From contig NZ_AZUR01000001.1 of assembly GCF_000527175.1 (NCBI RefSeq), positions 1,898,501 through 1,962,500 of the forward strand: a DNA stretch of 64,000 nt. Direction: 5' to 3'. The stretch comes from Pseudogulbenkiania sp. MAI-1 (GTDB lineage: Bacteria > Pseudomonadota > Gammaproteobacteria > Burkholderiales > Chromobacteriaceae). Both the position numbers and the translations under genes were made by a program. Below the pieces are notes generated by a model. It had not been told where the DNA came from. It saw only the letters and a list, made by a program, of their open reading frames with translations, and ran no database searches. This document shows, one piece after another, positions 31,585-40,296 of this stretch (its first letter is position 1; every line of letters starts with the position of its first letter).

Positions 31585-33966
31585 ATGCAGACTAGCCATG
31601 GTGAGGAGCCATTGCGTTCGCTCAGCCGCCTGCTCGGCTTCCGCCCGGAAGACAGCAACACCATACGGCTGCATCAAGACAAGCTTTTACTGCGCCGCGA
31701 CGTGCTGGGGAAGGAATTCTACTGGTACCTGCTGAAGAATCCGGAAACGTCGGCCTTGCTGCCGGCCATGGAGGGGCGGGACCTGGATCGCCTGATCAGC
31801 CAGCAGATGGACTATTTCGAGGGCGTGGTCTCGGAGCCGCTCACGCCGATGCAGGCCGAAAAGGTTGTCGCTCTCGGCCAGATGCATCACCGCCTGGGCG
31901 TCAGCATGGTATGGGTGGCGGGTGCCTACGAGCGCTACCTGTCGCACATGCTGGGGCGCCTCAACGACGCGCACTATCCGGACGAAGTCCGGCGCCCCCT
32001 GACCCGGGCGATACGCAAACGCATCCTGCTCGACATGCTGCTGCAATTGCAGGGCTTCCAGCAGTCCATCCAGGCCGAGGCCGAGCTGCAGCACCGGCAT
32101 ATGCTCGACATGTCGAGGATGTACGCCACCCTGAGCGGGGTGAGTCTGGCGCTGATTCATGCCCGCAGCAGAGAAGAACTGTTTCACTCCATCTGTTCAA
32201 CCTGCGTCGAAAAAGGTGGGGCGACCTACGCCGGCATCAGCTGGATCGATACCGCGACCAACCGCCTCGAATACAAGGTCTTCGCCGGGCCGCAATCCAC
32301 CGACTTCATCCGTCAGTTGTCGCGCGCCCTGTCGCTCGACCCCGATAGCCCCTACAGCCGCGGCCCGACCGGTCAGGCGGTGCTGACCATGATGCCGCAG
32401 GTGGTCAATTGCTGCGAAACCGAGCCGGCAATGGCCCCCTGGCGTGCCATGTTCGAGCGCGAGGGCATCAAGAGCCTGTTGGCGGTGCCGCTGTTCATGC
32501 AGGGCAAGGTGGTCGGCACGCTGACGCTGCATTCCCGCACGCTGGATTTCTTCGATATCGACAAGGTAAGCCTGGTGCAGACCATGGCCAGCGAAATCGG
32601 CCACGCTCTGGAGCGGCAGGACGCGCTGGATCGCAGCTCTCGGGCGGAGGCCCGGGTCCGCTACTTGTCGGACCACGATCCGCTGACCGGCTTGCCCAAC
32701 CGGCAGAACATGCAGGCGCTGATCCAGGGGCGGATCGAGCAGGGCGACGACGGCGAACCGGTGGCGGTGATCGCCCTGGCCATCGACGGCTTCCATCAGA
32801 TCAACGCCCGGCTGGGGCATGAGGGTGGGGACCTGATACTGTGCGAGGCGGCCCGACGCCTGGAGCAGTGCCTGGCCGACACGGGGCGGGTCGGCCGTGT
32901 CGGCGCCGCCCGTTTCGTCATCGCCACCTCGTTCATCGACCGGCTGGAGGGCTTGCTGGACCGGCTGCTGCAGGTGATGCGCGAACCGGCGGAATGTCTT
33001 GGCCAGTGGGTGGACGTGCGCTCTAGTTGCGGGGTGGTGGTAGGGGGCCGTGAGGACTGCGATGCGGCGACGCTGCTGCGGCGTGCCGAACTCGCCCTGG
33101 CGCGCGCCAAGGAGGCCGGGGGCAACCAGTACCGCCATTACGACCAGCGCATGGACGAGGAGATCCAGCGCATCCACAGCCTGCGGACCGCCTTTGCCGA
33201 CGCCCTGGCGAACAATGCGCTGGAGCTGTTTTATCAGCCCAAGATCGACCTGCGCAGCGAGATGCTGCAGGGGGTGGAGGCGCTGGTGCGCTGGAAGCGT
33301 CAGGGCCAATTCGTGTCACCCGGCGAGTTCTTTCCGGCGATCGAGCATACCGACCTGATGCGCGAGCTGGACTGGTGGGTGCTGCGCCAGGCTTTGAAGC
33401 AGATCACCGCCTGGAGGGCGGCGGGTCATGTCATCAAGGTCAGCGTCAACCTGTCGGCCATGACGCTCAAACAGGAGGGTTTCCTGGCCGGGATCGAACT
33501 GTTGCTGGCCAGTTACCCCGCTGCCGCCGGCTTGCTCGAGCTGGAAGTGCTGGAGAGCGTCTCCCAGAAGGAGGCGGAGCAGGTGGTGCACAAGCTGGAG
33601 CGTTGTCGTCGGCTCAACATCTCGATCGCGCTCGACGATTTTGGCACCGGAGCCTCTTCGCTGGTGCATCTGCAGCAGTTGCCGTTCGACACGATCAAGA
33701 TCGACCAGAGCTTCGTCCGGGTGCTGCTGGAGGCGCCGGGCAACGAGGCGATCATCCACAGCATGGTCGCTTTTGCCCGCTATACCGGCAGGCAGCTGGT
33801 GGTCGAAGGAGTGGAAAGCAAGGCCATCTGGGAGCGGCTGCTGGAACTGGGCTGTACCCTGGGGCAGGGTTACGCGATTTCCCGCCCGGTGCCGGCGGAG
33901 GCACTGATCGAGTGGGTGCTGTGGCAGCAAGCCGGCTCGAACATTAATATTTCTTATATTGCATAA
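31585..33966 (+). CDS. Globin-coupled GAF-GGDEF(degenerate)-EAL c-di-GMP protein
   Basis: The 793-residue protein starts with a protoglobin-like sensor (about residues 20-165; the MHHRLGV motif places the likely haem-ligand His at 101). A GAF domain follows (about 185-345), then GGDEF (about 355-525) and EAL (about 535-785). The cyclase signature is degenerate (RVGAARFV instead of GGDEF), so cyclase activity is unlikely. Phosphodiesterase residues look intact: VEALVRW, SVNLS, LDDFGTG, KIDQSF and EGVES. An oxygen- or redox-gated c-di-GMP phosphodiesterase is inferred. It lies between argP and argO. The 70 bases after it are AT-rich. Confidence 0.85.
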   Translation: MQTSHGEEPLRSLSRLLGFRPEDSNTIRLHQDKLLLRRDVLGKEFYWYLLKNPETSALLPAMEGRDLDRLISQQMDYFEGVVSEPLTPMQAEKVVALGQMHHRLGVSMVWVAGAYERYLSHMLGRLNDAHYPDEVRRPLTRAIRKRILLDMLLQLQGFQQSIQAEAELQHRHMLDMSRMYATLSGVSLALIHARSREELFHSICSTCVEKGGATYAGISWIDTATNRLEYKVFAGPQSTDFIRQLSRALSLDPDSPYSRGPTGQAVLTMMPQVVNCCETEPAMAPWRAMFEREGIKSLLAVPLFMQGKVVGTLTLHSRTLDFFDIDKVSLVQTMASEIGHALERQDALDRSSRAEARVRYLSDHDPLTGLPNRQNMQALIQGRIEQGDDGEPVAVIALAIDGFHQINARLGHEGGDLILCEAARRLEQCLADTGRVGRVGAARFVIATSFIDRLEGLLDRLLQVMREPAECLGQWVDVRSSCGVVVGGREDCDAATLLRRAELALARAKEAGGNQYRHYDQRMDEEIQRIHSLRTAFADALANNALELFYQPKIDLRSEMLQGVEALVRWKRQGQFVSPGEFFPAIEHTDLMRELDWWVLRQALKQITAWRAAGHVIKVSVNLSAMTLKQEGFLAGIELLLASYPAAAGLLELEVLESVSQKEAEQVVHKLERCRRLNISIALDDFGTGASSLVHLQQLPFDTIKIDQSFVRVLLEAPGNEAIIHSMVAFARYTGRQLVVEGVESKAIWERLLELGCTLGQGYAISRPVPAEALIEWVLWQQAGSNINISYIA

Positions 33967-34036
33967 TTTTTATTAGTTTTATTTATTTTTAGCGCGAGGC
34001 TATGCTCCCGGAAAGATTGCTTTTCCGGAGCTTGCC

Positions 34037-34663
34037 ATGTTCAACACTCAGGTGGCCCTCGCCGCTTTTTCCTTGTCGCTCGGCCAGATCGTCGGTATCG
34101 GCCCGCAAAACGCCTTCGTCATCCGCCAGGGCATCGGCCACAGCCATGTCCTGCCCATCGTGCTGATCTGCATCGCCTGCGATCTGCTGCTGATCGCCGC
34201 CGGCGTGTTCGGCATGGGCAGCCTGGTGCAGGCCATCCCCGGTTTCCTGCCCCTGGTGACGTGGGCCGGCGCGGCGTTCATCCTGTGGCTCGGCATCAAG
34301 GCGTTCCGCTCGGCCTGCTCGCCGGCCACTTTGCGGGCCGAGGGCGACAGCGTGCGCGACCGCAGCCAGGTGATCCGCACCTTGCTGGCGGTGACCTTGC
34401 TCAACCCTTACGTCTGGCTCGATACCGTGATTCTGATCGGCAGCCTGTCGGCGGCGTACGGCAGTGAGGCAAAATTGTCGTTCCTGGCCGGCAGCACCAC
34501 GGCGTCGGTGCTGTGGTTCGTCGCCATCGGGGTGTTCAGCATGAAGCTGGCGCCGCTGTTCCGTCAGGAGCGCAGCTGGCGCGTGCTGGATGTGGTGGTG
34601 GGAAGTTTGATGGTGATGACCGCCGCCTCGTTGATCCAGCAGCATGGACTCAAGTACCTGTAA
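34037..34663 (+). CDS. argO: LysE/ArgO-family amino acid exporter
   Basis: A 208-residue inner-membrane protein with about six hydrophobic helices and the family N-terminal motif QIVGIGPQNAFVIRQG. ArgO and LysE export arginine, lysine or canavanine and are activated by ArgP/LysG. Proximity of argP supports ArgO. A CCGGAG site precedes the ATG, and a strong hairpin follows the gene. Confidence 0.85.
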   Translation: MFNTQVALAAFSLSLGQIVGIGPQNAFVIRQGIGHSHVLPIVLICIACDLLLIAAGVFGMGSLVQAIPGFLPLVTWAGAAFILWLGIKAFRSACSPATLRAEGDSVRDRSQVIRTLLAVTLLNPYVWLDTVILIGSLSAAYGSEAKLSFLAGSTTASVLWFVAIGVFSMKLAPLFRQERSWRVLDVVVGSLMVMTAASLIQQHGLKYL

Positions 34664-34700
34664 TCGCCATGCGCCTTGGAAACGAGGCTTGTGGACAGCA

Positions 34701-34735
34701 CTTCGGCCAACCTTGCGGGGTTGGCCGAAGCGTTT
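34701..34735 (+). terminator. Hairpin terminator of argO
   Basis: A perfect 12-bp stem (CTTCGGCCAACC and complement, 6-base loop) is followed by CGTTTGT. The gap to the convergent prmB gene is only 12 bases beyond it. Confidence 0.7.
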
Positions 34736-34746
34736 GTAGAGAGGGG

Positions 34747-35649
34747 TCAGATCGGGTTGTTGACCAGGTCGTCGTGGGTCAGCAGGAACACGAAGCCGTC
34801 GCCGCCGCTGGTTTCCATCCACATGAACGGCAGCTGCGGAAAGGCGGCTTCCAGCACGTCGCGATTGTGGCCGATTTCGACCAGCAGCACGCCGTGCTCG
34901 GTGAGGAACTCCGGTGCGCGGCGCAGGATCTCGCGCGTGGCGTCCAGGCCGTCGCGGCCCGAGCCCAGCGCCAGTTCCGGCTCGTGCAGGTATTCCGGCG
35001 GCAGTTCGTCGACCGATTCCTCGTCCACGTAGGGCGGGTTGGAGATGATCAAGTCGTATTTCTCTTCCAAGCCCTGGAACAGGTCGGTGTGGATCAGCTG
35101 GATGCGGTCTTCCAGGCCATAGCGCTGGACGTTGATCGAGGCCACTTCCAGCGCGTCAAGCGAGATGTCGACGGCGTCGATCTCGGCATCCGGGTAGTGG
35201 TGCGCCAGCTGGATCGCCAGGCAGCCCGAGCCGGTGCACAGGTCGAGCGCGCGGTGCACCAGCTCCGGGTGCTCGATCCACGGCGCCAGCGGCTCGCCCA
35301 GCAGTTCGAAGATGAAGGAGCGCGGCACGATCACCCGCTCGTCGACGTAGAAGCTGAATTCGCCCTGCCAGGCCTCGTGGGTGAGGTAGGCGGCCGGGAT
35401 GCGTTCCTCGGCGCGGCGCTCGATGATGTCGATCACGTCCTGGATTTCGGTCGGCAGCAGCTTGGCGTCGAGGAACGGTTCCAGCTGGTCCAGCGGCAGC
35501 TTGAGGGTGGAGAGTACCAGGTAGGCGGCCTCGTCGTAGGCGTTGTCGGTGCCGTGGCCGTAGCTCAGGCCGGCATCGTTGAAGCGGGAGACGGCGAAGC
35601 GCAGCAGGTCACGCACCGTGGTCATGACGGTAGCAGCTTGGGCGTACAT
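34747..35649 (-). CDS. prmB: Ribosomal protein L3 N5-glutamine methyltransferase
   Basis: A 300-residue SAM-dependent methyltransferase that modifies a glutamine of ribosomal protein L3. It has the SAM-binding LDLCTGSGCLAIQLA and the substrate-glutamine motif ISNPPYVDEE, plus the PrmB-specific N-terminal helical domain. PrmB is preferred over the release-factor methylase PrmC because of the N-terminal style and length. The ATG at 35649 follows AAAGGA; the frame extends upstream to 35697. Confidence 0.9.
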   Translation of the reverse strand: MYAQAATVMTTVRDLLRFAVSRFNDAGLSYGHGTDNAYDEAAYLVLSTLKLPLDQLEPFLDAKLLPTEIQDVIDIIERRAEERIPAAYLTHEAWQGEFSFYVDERVIVPRSFIFELLGEPLAPWIEHPELVHRALDLCTGSGCLAIQLAHHYPDAEIDAVDISLDALEVASINVQRYGLEDRIQLIHTDLFQGLEEKYDLIISNPPYVDEESVDELPPEYLHEPELALGSGRDGLDATREILRRAPEFLTEHGVLLVEIGHNRDVLEAAFPQLPFMWMETSGGDGFVFLLTHDDLVNNPI

Positions 35650-35776
35650 GCGGGTCCTTTCAAAGGCAAGGGACAGGCAGCAACCTGTCCCCGTCATGGA
35701 CCTGGTTCATTAGGTGGCGGCTTTGGCTCGCTCACCTACTGGGCCAGGCCCTATCTCTCAAGTGATTGTGGGTGGA

Positions 35777-37153
35777 TCAAAATGGCAGCGGGGCCGACGT
35801 GGCCGCGCTCAACACCTGGCGGAAATCGTTCTTGATGCGTTCCAGCGCCGCCTCGTTGTCGGCTTCAAAGCGCAACACGATCACCGGCGTGGTATTGGAG
35901 GCACGCATCAGGCCGAAGCCGTCGGCGTATTCCACACGCAGGCCGTCGATGGTGATCACCGATTCGGCGTTGTCGAAGCGCGCGGTCTGCTGCAGCTTCT
36001 CGATCAGCGCGTGGTTCTCGCCCTCGTGTTCCATCTTGAGGTTGAGTTCCGGCGTGGACACGGCGTTGGGGAGCGCGTTGAGCAGCGCGTTCGGGTCCTC
36101 GACGCGCGACAGCACCTCCAGCAGCCGGGCGCCGGCGTACATGCCGTCGTCGAAGCCGTACCAGCGTTCCTTGAAGAACACGTGGCCGCTCATCTCGCCG
36201 GCCAGCAGCGCGCCGGTTTCCTTGATCTTGGCCTTGATGAAGCTGTGACCGGTGCGCGCCATCACCGGCTCGCCGCCGTTGTCACGAATCCAGGGCCCAA
36301 GCAGTCGGGTGGACTTGACGTCGTAGATCACCTTGGCGCCGGGGTTGCGCTCTAGCACGTCGGCGGCGAACAGCATCAGCTGGCGGTCCGGCCAGATGAT
36401 GTTGCCTTCCTTGGTGACCACGCCGAGGCGGTCGCCGTCGCCGTCGAAGGCCAGCCCGATCTCGGCGTCGGTCTTGGCGAGTGCGTCGATCACGTCCTGC
36501 AGGTTTTCCGGCTTGGCCGGGTCCGGGTGATGGTTGGGGAAGGTGCCGTCCACGTCGCAGAACAGCTGACGCACGCGGCAGCCCAGGCGGCGGTACAGCA
36601 CCGGGGCGAAGGCACCCGGCACGCCGTTGCCGCAATCGACCACGATGCTCAGCGGGCGCTCCAGCTTGATGTCGCTGGTGATGCGATCAAGGTAGGCTTC
36701 TACGATGTCGTGGGTCTGGTACTGGCCATTGCCCTCGGCGAAATCCTCGTCGACGATGCGCTGGTACAGTTTCTGGATGTCGTCACCGGCCAGTGTGTCG
36801 CCGGCCAGCATCATCTTGAAACCGTTGTAGTCCGGCGGGTTGTGGCTGCCGGTGACCATCACGCCGGACAGCGTGCCCAGTTCGTAGGCGGCAAAGTACA
36901 GCATCGGCGTGGCGACGCGGCCGACGTCGATGACGTTGACGCCAGCGGTCACGATGCCTTCGGCCAGTGCTTCGCACAGCTCGGGGCCGGACAGGCGGCC
37001 GTCACGGCCGACCACGATGGCCTTGACCTTGCGGTCTCGGGCTTCGGAACCAATGGCGCGGCCGATTTGGTAGGCCGTCTTGTTGGTCAGGGTCTTGCCG
37101 ACGATGCCGCGGATATCGTAAGCCTTGAAGATGTCTTTGGACGGTGCGCTCAT
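35777..37153 (-). CDS. Phosphomannomutase/phosphoglucomutase (AlgC/ManB type)
   Basis: The 458-residue alpha-D-phosphohexomutase interconverts hexose-1-P and hexose-6-P for exopolysaccharide and LPS sugars. The catalytic phosphoserine loop (TGSHNPPDYNGFKM), the metal-binding DGDGDRLG and the sugar-binding GEMSGHVFF loops are all intact. Proteins this close to Pseudomonas AlgC are usually dual-specificity PMM/PGM. It is transcribed alone, between terminators of its neighbours. Confidence 0.93.
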   Translation of the reverse strand: MSAPSKDIFKAYDIRGIVGKTLTNKTAYQIGRAIGSEARDRKVKAIVVGRDGRLSGPELCEALAEGIVTAGVNVIDVGRVATPMLYFAAYELGTLSGVMVTGSHNPPDYNGFKMMLAGDTLAGDDIQKLYQRIVDEDFAEGNGQYQTHDIVEAYLDRITSDIKLERPLSIVVDCGNGVPGAFAPVLYRRLGCRVRQLFCDVDGTFPNHHPDPAKPENLQDVIDALAKTDAEIGLAFDGDGDRLGVVTKEGNIIWPDRQLMLFAADVLERNPGAKVIYDVKSTRLLGPWIRDNGGEPVMARTGHSFIKAKIKETGALLAGEMSGHVFFKERWYGFDDGMYAGARLLEVLSRVEDPNALLNALPNAVSTPELNLKMEHEGENHALIEKLQQTARFDNAESVITIDGLRVEYADGFGLMRASNTTPVIVLRFEADNEAALERIKNDFRQVLSAATSAPLPF

Positions 37154-37179
37154 GTGCTTTTATTGTTCCCGGGAGACAA

Positions 37180-37210
37180 AAAGGGTAAAGCGGCCGGGGA
37201 AACCGGCCGC
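37180..37210 (-). terminator. Terminator of trpGD
   Basis: Stem GCGGCCGG / CCGGCCGC with a 5-base loop, 8 bases after the trpD stop. The minus-strand tail TTTACCCTTTTT is T-rich but interrupted by CCC. Confidence 0.65.
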
Positions 37211-37217
37211 CCAATGT

Positions 37218-38246
37218 TCAGGCTGAGAAAGACTGGCTGAGTGCCACCAGCTGATCGAGCTTGGCGCGCGCGGCGCCGCTGTCGATCATTTCGCGCGCCT
37301 TGGCGATGCCGTCGGCCAGGGTGCCGGTCACGTCGGCGGTGTAGATGGCGGCACCGGCGTTCAGCAGCACGATGTCGCGTGCCGGGCCGGGCTGGCCGGC
37401 CAGTACGGCCAGCAGCATGTCCTTGGAAGCTTGTGCTGATTCGGCGCGCAGGGCGTTGAGTTCGCTCAACTCCAGGCCGAAATCGCGCGGGTCGAGCTGG
37501 TATTCGCGGATGTCGCCATCCTTCAGTTCGGCCACCATGCTGGGGCCGGACAGGGTGAGTTCATCCAGCCCGTCGCTGCCGTGCACGATCATCACGTGGC
37601 GGCTGCCGAGCTGCTTGAGCACGCGTGCCTGGATGCCGACCAGATCGGGGTGGAACACGCCCATCAGTTGGTTGTCGGCGCCGGCCGGGTTGGTCAGCGG
37701 GCCCAGGATGTTGAAGATAGTGCGTACGCCCAGTTCCTTGCGCACCGGCGCCACGTACTTCATCGCGCTGTGGTGGTTGGGGGCGAACATGAAGCCAACG
37801 CCGATCTCGTCGATGCAACGACCCACTTGTTCCGCCGTCAGCGCCAGGTTCACGCCCAGCGCTTCCAGCACGTCGGCGCTGCCCGAACTCGACGAGACCG
37901 AACGCCCGCCGTGCTTGGCGACACGCGCGCCGGCCGCGGCGGCGACGAAGGCGGAGGTGGTGGAGATGTTGAAGGTGTGCGACTTGTCGCCACCGGTGCC
38001 GCAGGTGTCGACCAGGTGTTCGCGGTGCGTCACCGGGACATGGGTAGCGAATTCGCGCATCACGGTGGCGGCGGCGGCGATTTCCAGCACGCTTTCCACC
38101 TTGACGCGCAGGCCGACCAGAATGGCGGCCAGCTGCGCCGGCGAGACCTCGCCGCGCATGATCTGGCGCATCAGGTCGAGCATCTCGTCGTAGAACAGCT
38201 CGTTACCGTCGATCAGACGGTTCAGCGCGGCCTGCGGGGTAATCAT
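37218..38246 (-). CDS. trpD: Anthranilate phosphoribosyltransferase
   Basis: The second enzyme of tryptophan synthesis, joining anthranilate and PRPP. The 342-residue product has the PRPP-binding DTCGTGGDKSHTFNIST and the KHGGRSVSSSSGSADVLEALG segment with metal-site residues further on. The ATG at 38246 overlaps the trpG stop by one base (TGATG), so the genes are coupled; the upstream extension of the frame is a shadow of trpG. trpE and trpC are not in the window. Confidence 0.95.
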   Translation of the reverse strand: MITPQAALNRLIDGNELFYDEMLDLMRQIMRGEVSPAQLAAILVGLRVKVESVLEIAAAATVMREFATHVPVTHREHLVDTCGTGGDKSHTFNISTTSAFVAAAAGARVAKHGGRSVSSSSGSADVLEALGVNLALTAEQVGRCIDEIGVGFMFAPNHHSAMKYVAPVRKELGVRTIFNILGPLTNPAGADNQLMGVFHPDLVGIQARVLKQLGSRHVMIVHGSDGLDELTLSGPSMVAELKDGDIREYQLDPRDFGLELSELNALRAESAQASKDMLLAVLAGQPGPARDIVLLNAGAAIYTADVTGTLADGIAKAREMIDSGAARAKLDQLVALSQSFSA

Positions 38247-38815
38247 CAGGCAAACTCCTTGAGGAAGTTGTCGAGCATCTGGTGGCCGTGCTGGGTCAGG
38301 ATGGATTCCGGATGGAACTGCACGCCCTCGATCGGCAGCGTCTTGTGGCGCACGCCCATGATCTCGCCGTCGTCGGTCCAGGCGGTGATCTCCAGGCAAT
38401 CCGGCAGCGTTTCGCGCTCGATCACCAGCGAATGATAGCGGGTGCAGGTTACAGGAGAGGGAAGGCCGCGGAACACGCCTTTGTCCAAGTGGGTGACCGG
38501 CGATACCTTGCCGTGCATCAGTTGCTTGGCGTGGATGATGTTGCCGCCGAAAGCCTGGCCGATGCTCTGGTGCCCGAGGCAGACGCCGAGGATGGGTAGC
38601 TTGCCGGCAAAGTGTTTGATGGCGGGGACGGATACGCCGGCTTCGTTCGGGGTGCAGGGGCCGGGGGATACCACCAGGTATTTCGGCGCCAGTTCTTCGA
38701 TTTCCTGCAGCGTGATCTCGTCGTTGCGGAACACGCGTACGTCCTGCTTCAACTCGCCAAAGTACTGCACCAGGTTATAGGTGAAGCTGTCGTAGTTGTC
38801 GATCATCAGTAACAT
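38246..38815 (-). CDS. trpG: Anthranilate synthase glutaminase component (TrpG/PabA)
   Basis: A 189-residue class I glutamine amidotransferase that supplies ammonia to TrpE (and often PabB). The IDNYDSFTYNLVQYF start, the nucleophile Cys in GVCLGHQSIG and the His-Glu pair in FHPESI are present. The ATG at 38815 gives the standard family N-terminus; the frame continues upstream but with atypical sequence. The partner synthase gene is not adjacent. Confidence 0.95.
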   Translation of the reverse strand: MLLMIDNYDSFTYNLVQYFGELKQDVRVFRNDEITLQEIEELAPKYLVVSPGPCTPNEAGVSVPAIKHFAGKLPILGVCLGHQSIGQAFGGNIIHAKQLMHGKVSPVTHLDKGVFRGLPSPVTCTRYHSLVIERETLPDCLEITAWTDDGEIMGVRHKTLPIEGVQFHPESILTQHGHQMLDNFLKEFA

Positions 38816-38862
38816 GATGGTACTCAAAGCCTTATTCTGCGCGGCTTCAAGTGCCGCAAACA

Positions 38863-38991
38863 TCAAATCTTGTCCGGTATTTTATCCTGTGCCGCAGCGG
38901 TGTTGAGCGGAATGCTGCGGAACAGCACACAGGATAACATGCCGAATATCATGATGCTTGCTTTAGCCGGGTTGAAGGCCTCGAGGTGCAT
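38863..38991 (-). CDS. Possible 42-residue membrane peptide upstream of trpG
   Basis: An ATG at 38991 is preceded by a strong GGAGG eight bases away and opens a 42-codon ORF with one hydrophobic stretch (ASIMIFGMLSCVLF). It ends 47 bases before the trpG start and could be a leader or a small membrane protein. It is not a classic Trp-rich leader. A strong inverted repeat lies within it. Confidence 0.35.
   Translation of the reverse strand: MHLEAFNPAKASIMIFGMLSCVLFRSIPLNTAAAQDKIPDKI
38882..38937. repeat. Nested inverted repeat
   Basis: Outer arms TTATCCTGTG (38882-38891) and CACAGGATAA (38928-38937) are exact complements. Inner arms CCGCAGC (38892-38898) and GCTGCGG (38914-38920) extend the stem. 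In the trpG transcript this could form a long 5' hairpin. Confidence 0.5.
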
Positions 38992-39174
38992 GGCGCGATC
39001 CTCCAGTGGGGCGGCCTGTAGCGGCCTCGTGAGTGATTGCCTGCAGCAACAGATTGGGATGTGTACGGAATTTACATGGCTAGGCGTATAGTCATTTCCC
39101 ATAATGACGCGTGGACTGGCGAACAGCCCGTACACACCCGCCACTCCACCGTGGCTCTTCACAAGGAGAAAGCA

Positions 39175-39429
39175 ATGGCATTCCCAACCCCGCTTAACGG
39201 CCAGATCACCGATGCCGTGACTCAGTCAAACGTCAAAGTGATAGGGGAGGCCCCGGCCATGGCCGCAGGGACGATCTACCAGAGCCTCGCTCACTCGGAA
39301 GGCATACTGATGGAGAGCGCCGTCGAGAGTCAGCAAGAGCTGAGCTCGGAAGGCGAAGAAGTGGCATCTCAGATGGTAGATTCGATTTATGACGCGGATG
39401 GTGGCGTGCCTGAGCAGGATGAGAGCTAA
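39175..39429 (+). CDS. rebB: RebB-family R-body protein
   Basis: The 84-residue product matches the RebB 'killing trait' family: NGQITDAVTQSNVKVIGEAPAMAAGTIYQS is the diagnostic N-terminal pattern (conserved core ITDAVTQSNVKVIGEAPA). R-body proteins polymerise into coiled ribbons that unroll and pierce membranes. Family members occur in clusters with a RebR/sigma-type regulator and several paralogues, but no second copy is seen here. The C-terminal third is strongly acidic (SSEGEEVASQ, ending PEQDES). The start follows AAGGAG. It stands at the boundary of the accessory region. Confidence 0.8.
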   Translation: MAFPTPLNGQITDAVTQSNVKVIGEAPAMAAGTIYQSLAHSEGILMESAVESQQELSSEGEEVASQMVDSIYDADGGVPEQDES

Positions 39430-39495
39430 GTCGGCGAGTTAAAGGCCGGAGTCCTTGAGGAGGGTGGTCTTGTTGTCGCCCTCGATTTTGTTCGT

Positions 39496-40296
39496 CTAAA
39501 ACAACGCCCCTTGCGCCTCCACTATCTCCAGTTTCGATGACCTCAGCAAGCCGATGGTAATGAACTGCCTCGGGTGGGCCAGCATGGTGCCCAGAATCAG
39601 GTGTAGGTTCTGCTGCGGAATCTCTTCCTGATACTTGTAGCGAAGCTGGTTCAGCCCCTCACTTTCGCCATACATCTTTCGGAAATTCCAGTAAGCCGCT
39701 TGGACTTCCCAGTCGTGCAGCTTCATCTCGGATTGTTTGCCATTGGACGTGAACCGGAACTTGAAAACGTACTCCGGGGGAGGCAGCGGCGCAGTGGCGT
39801 TGTCGTTGAACAGCAAAGACTGTTGATGGACGCTCAAGGCGGCTTCCTGCTCCTCGATCTTGGCCTCTGACAGTTTGCTTACGATGAACTCCACGGATCC
39901 GGCATCGGGTTTGATGATGCCTAGGCTGCGGCTCTCGTCGACGTTCTGTTGCCGCAACGTCTCCAGCGAATCCGATACATGGGGCAACCACAAGCGGGGT
40001 GAGGACTCGGCCTTGGCTTTTGAACCAGGCTGCTTCATCACCCGAATGGAGTCGGGGTCAAGCTTGTGGCTTTCTGGCCGAGGGTCTTCGCTTTTCCAAC
40101 AGGTGGCTTCGATAATGTCGAAGCGGTTGAAGCGCTGCTCACGCTTGAGCTGGCGGTAGGGGATGGGGTAAAGGCGAAGAAAAGCGCCGGACTCCATGCA
40201 GACGCCGGCGCAGCAGACGGTTTCGTTATAGGTCTTGCTAGGCTGGGGATGCGCCTTGACCAAGATGCAGATTTTGCGTTTTGTCCGATTGTGCAT
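39496..40296 (-). CDS. Uncharacterised protein paired with DUF488
   Basis: The 266-residue protein has no signal or membrane helix. The N-terminus (RKICILVKAHPQPSKTYNETVCC) and the early LRLYPIPYR segment are distinctive. A C-terminal stretch (LILGTMLAHPRQFITIGL) looks like a conserved core. It resembles proteins that recur next to DUF488 genes and may contain OB-like folds, but this recollection was not checked. Its start lies inside the DUF488 gene (59-base overlap), so the two are translated together. A nucleic-acid-linked or defence role is speculation based on the phage-relic context. Confidence 0.6.
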   Translation of the reverse strand: MHNRTKRKICILVKAHPQPSKTYNETVCCAGVCMESGAFLRLYPIPYRQLKREQRFNRFDIIEATCWKSEDPRPESHKLDPDSIRVMKQPGSKAKAESSPRLWLPHVSDSLETLRQQNVDESRSLGIIKPDAGSVEFIVSKLSEAKIEEQEAALSVHQQSLLFNDNATAPLPPPEYVFKFRFTSNGKQSEMKLHDWEVQAAYWNFRKMYGESEGLNQLRYKYQEEIPQQNLHLILGTMLAHPRQFITIGLLRSSKLEIVEAQGALF

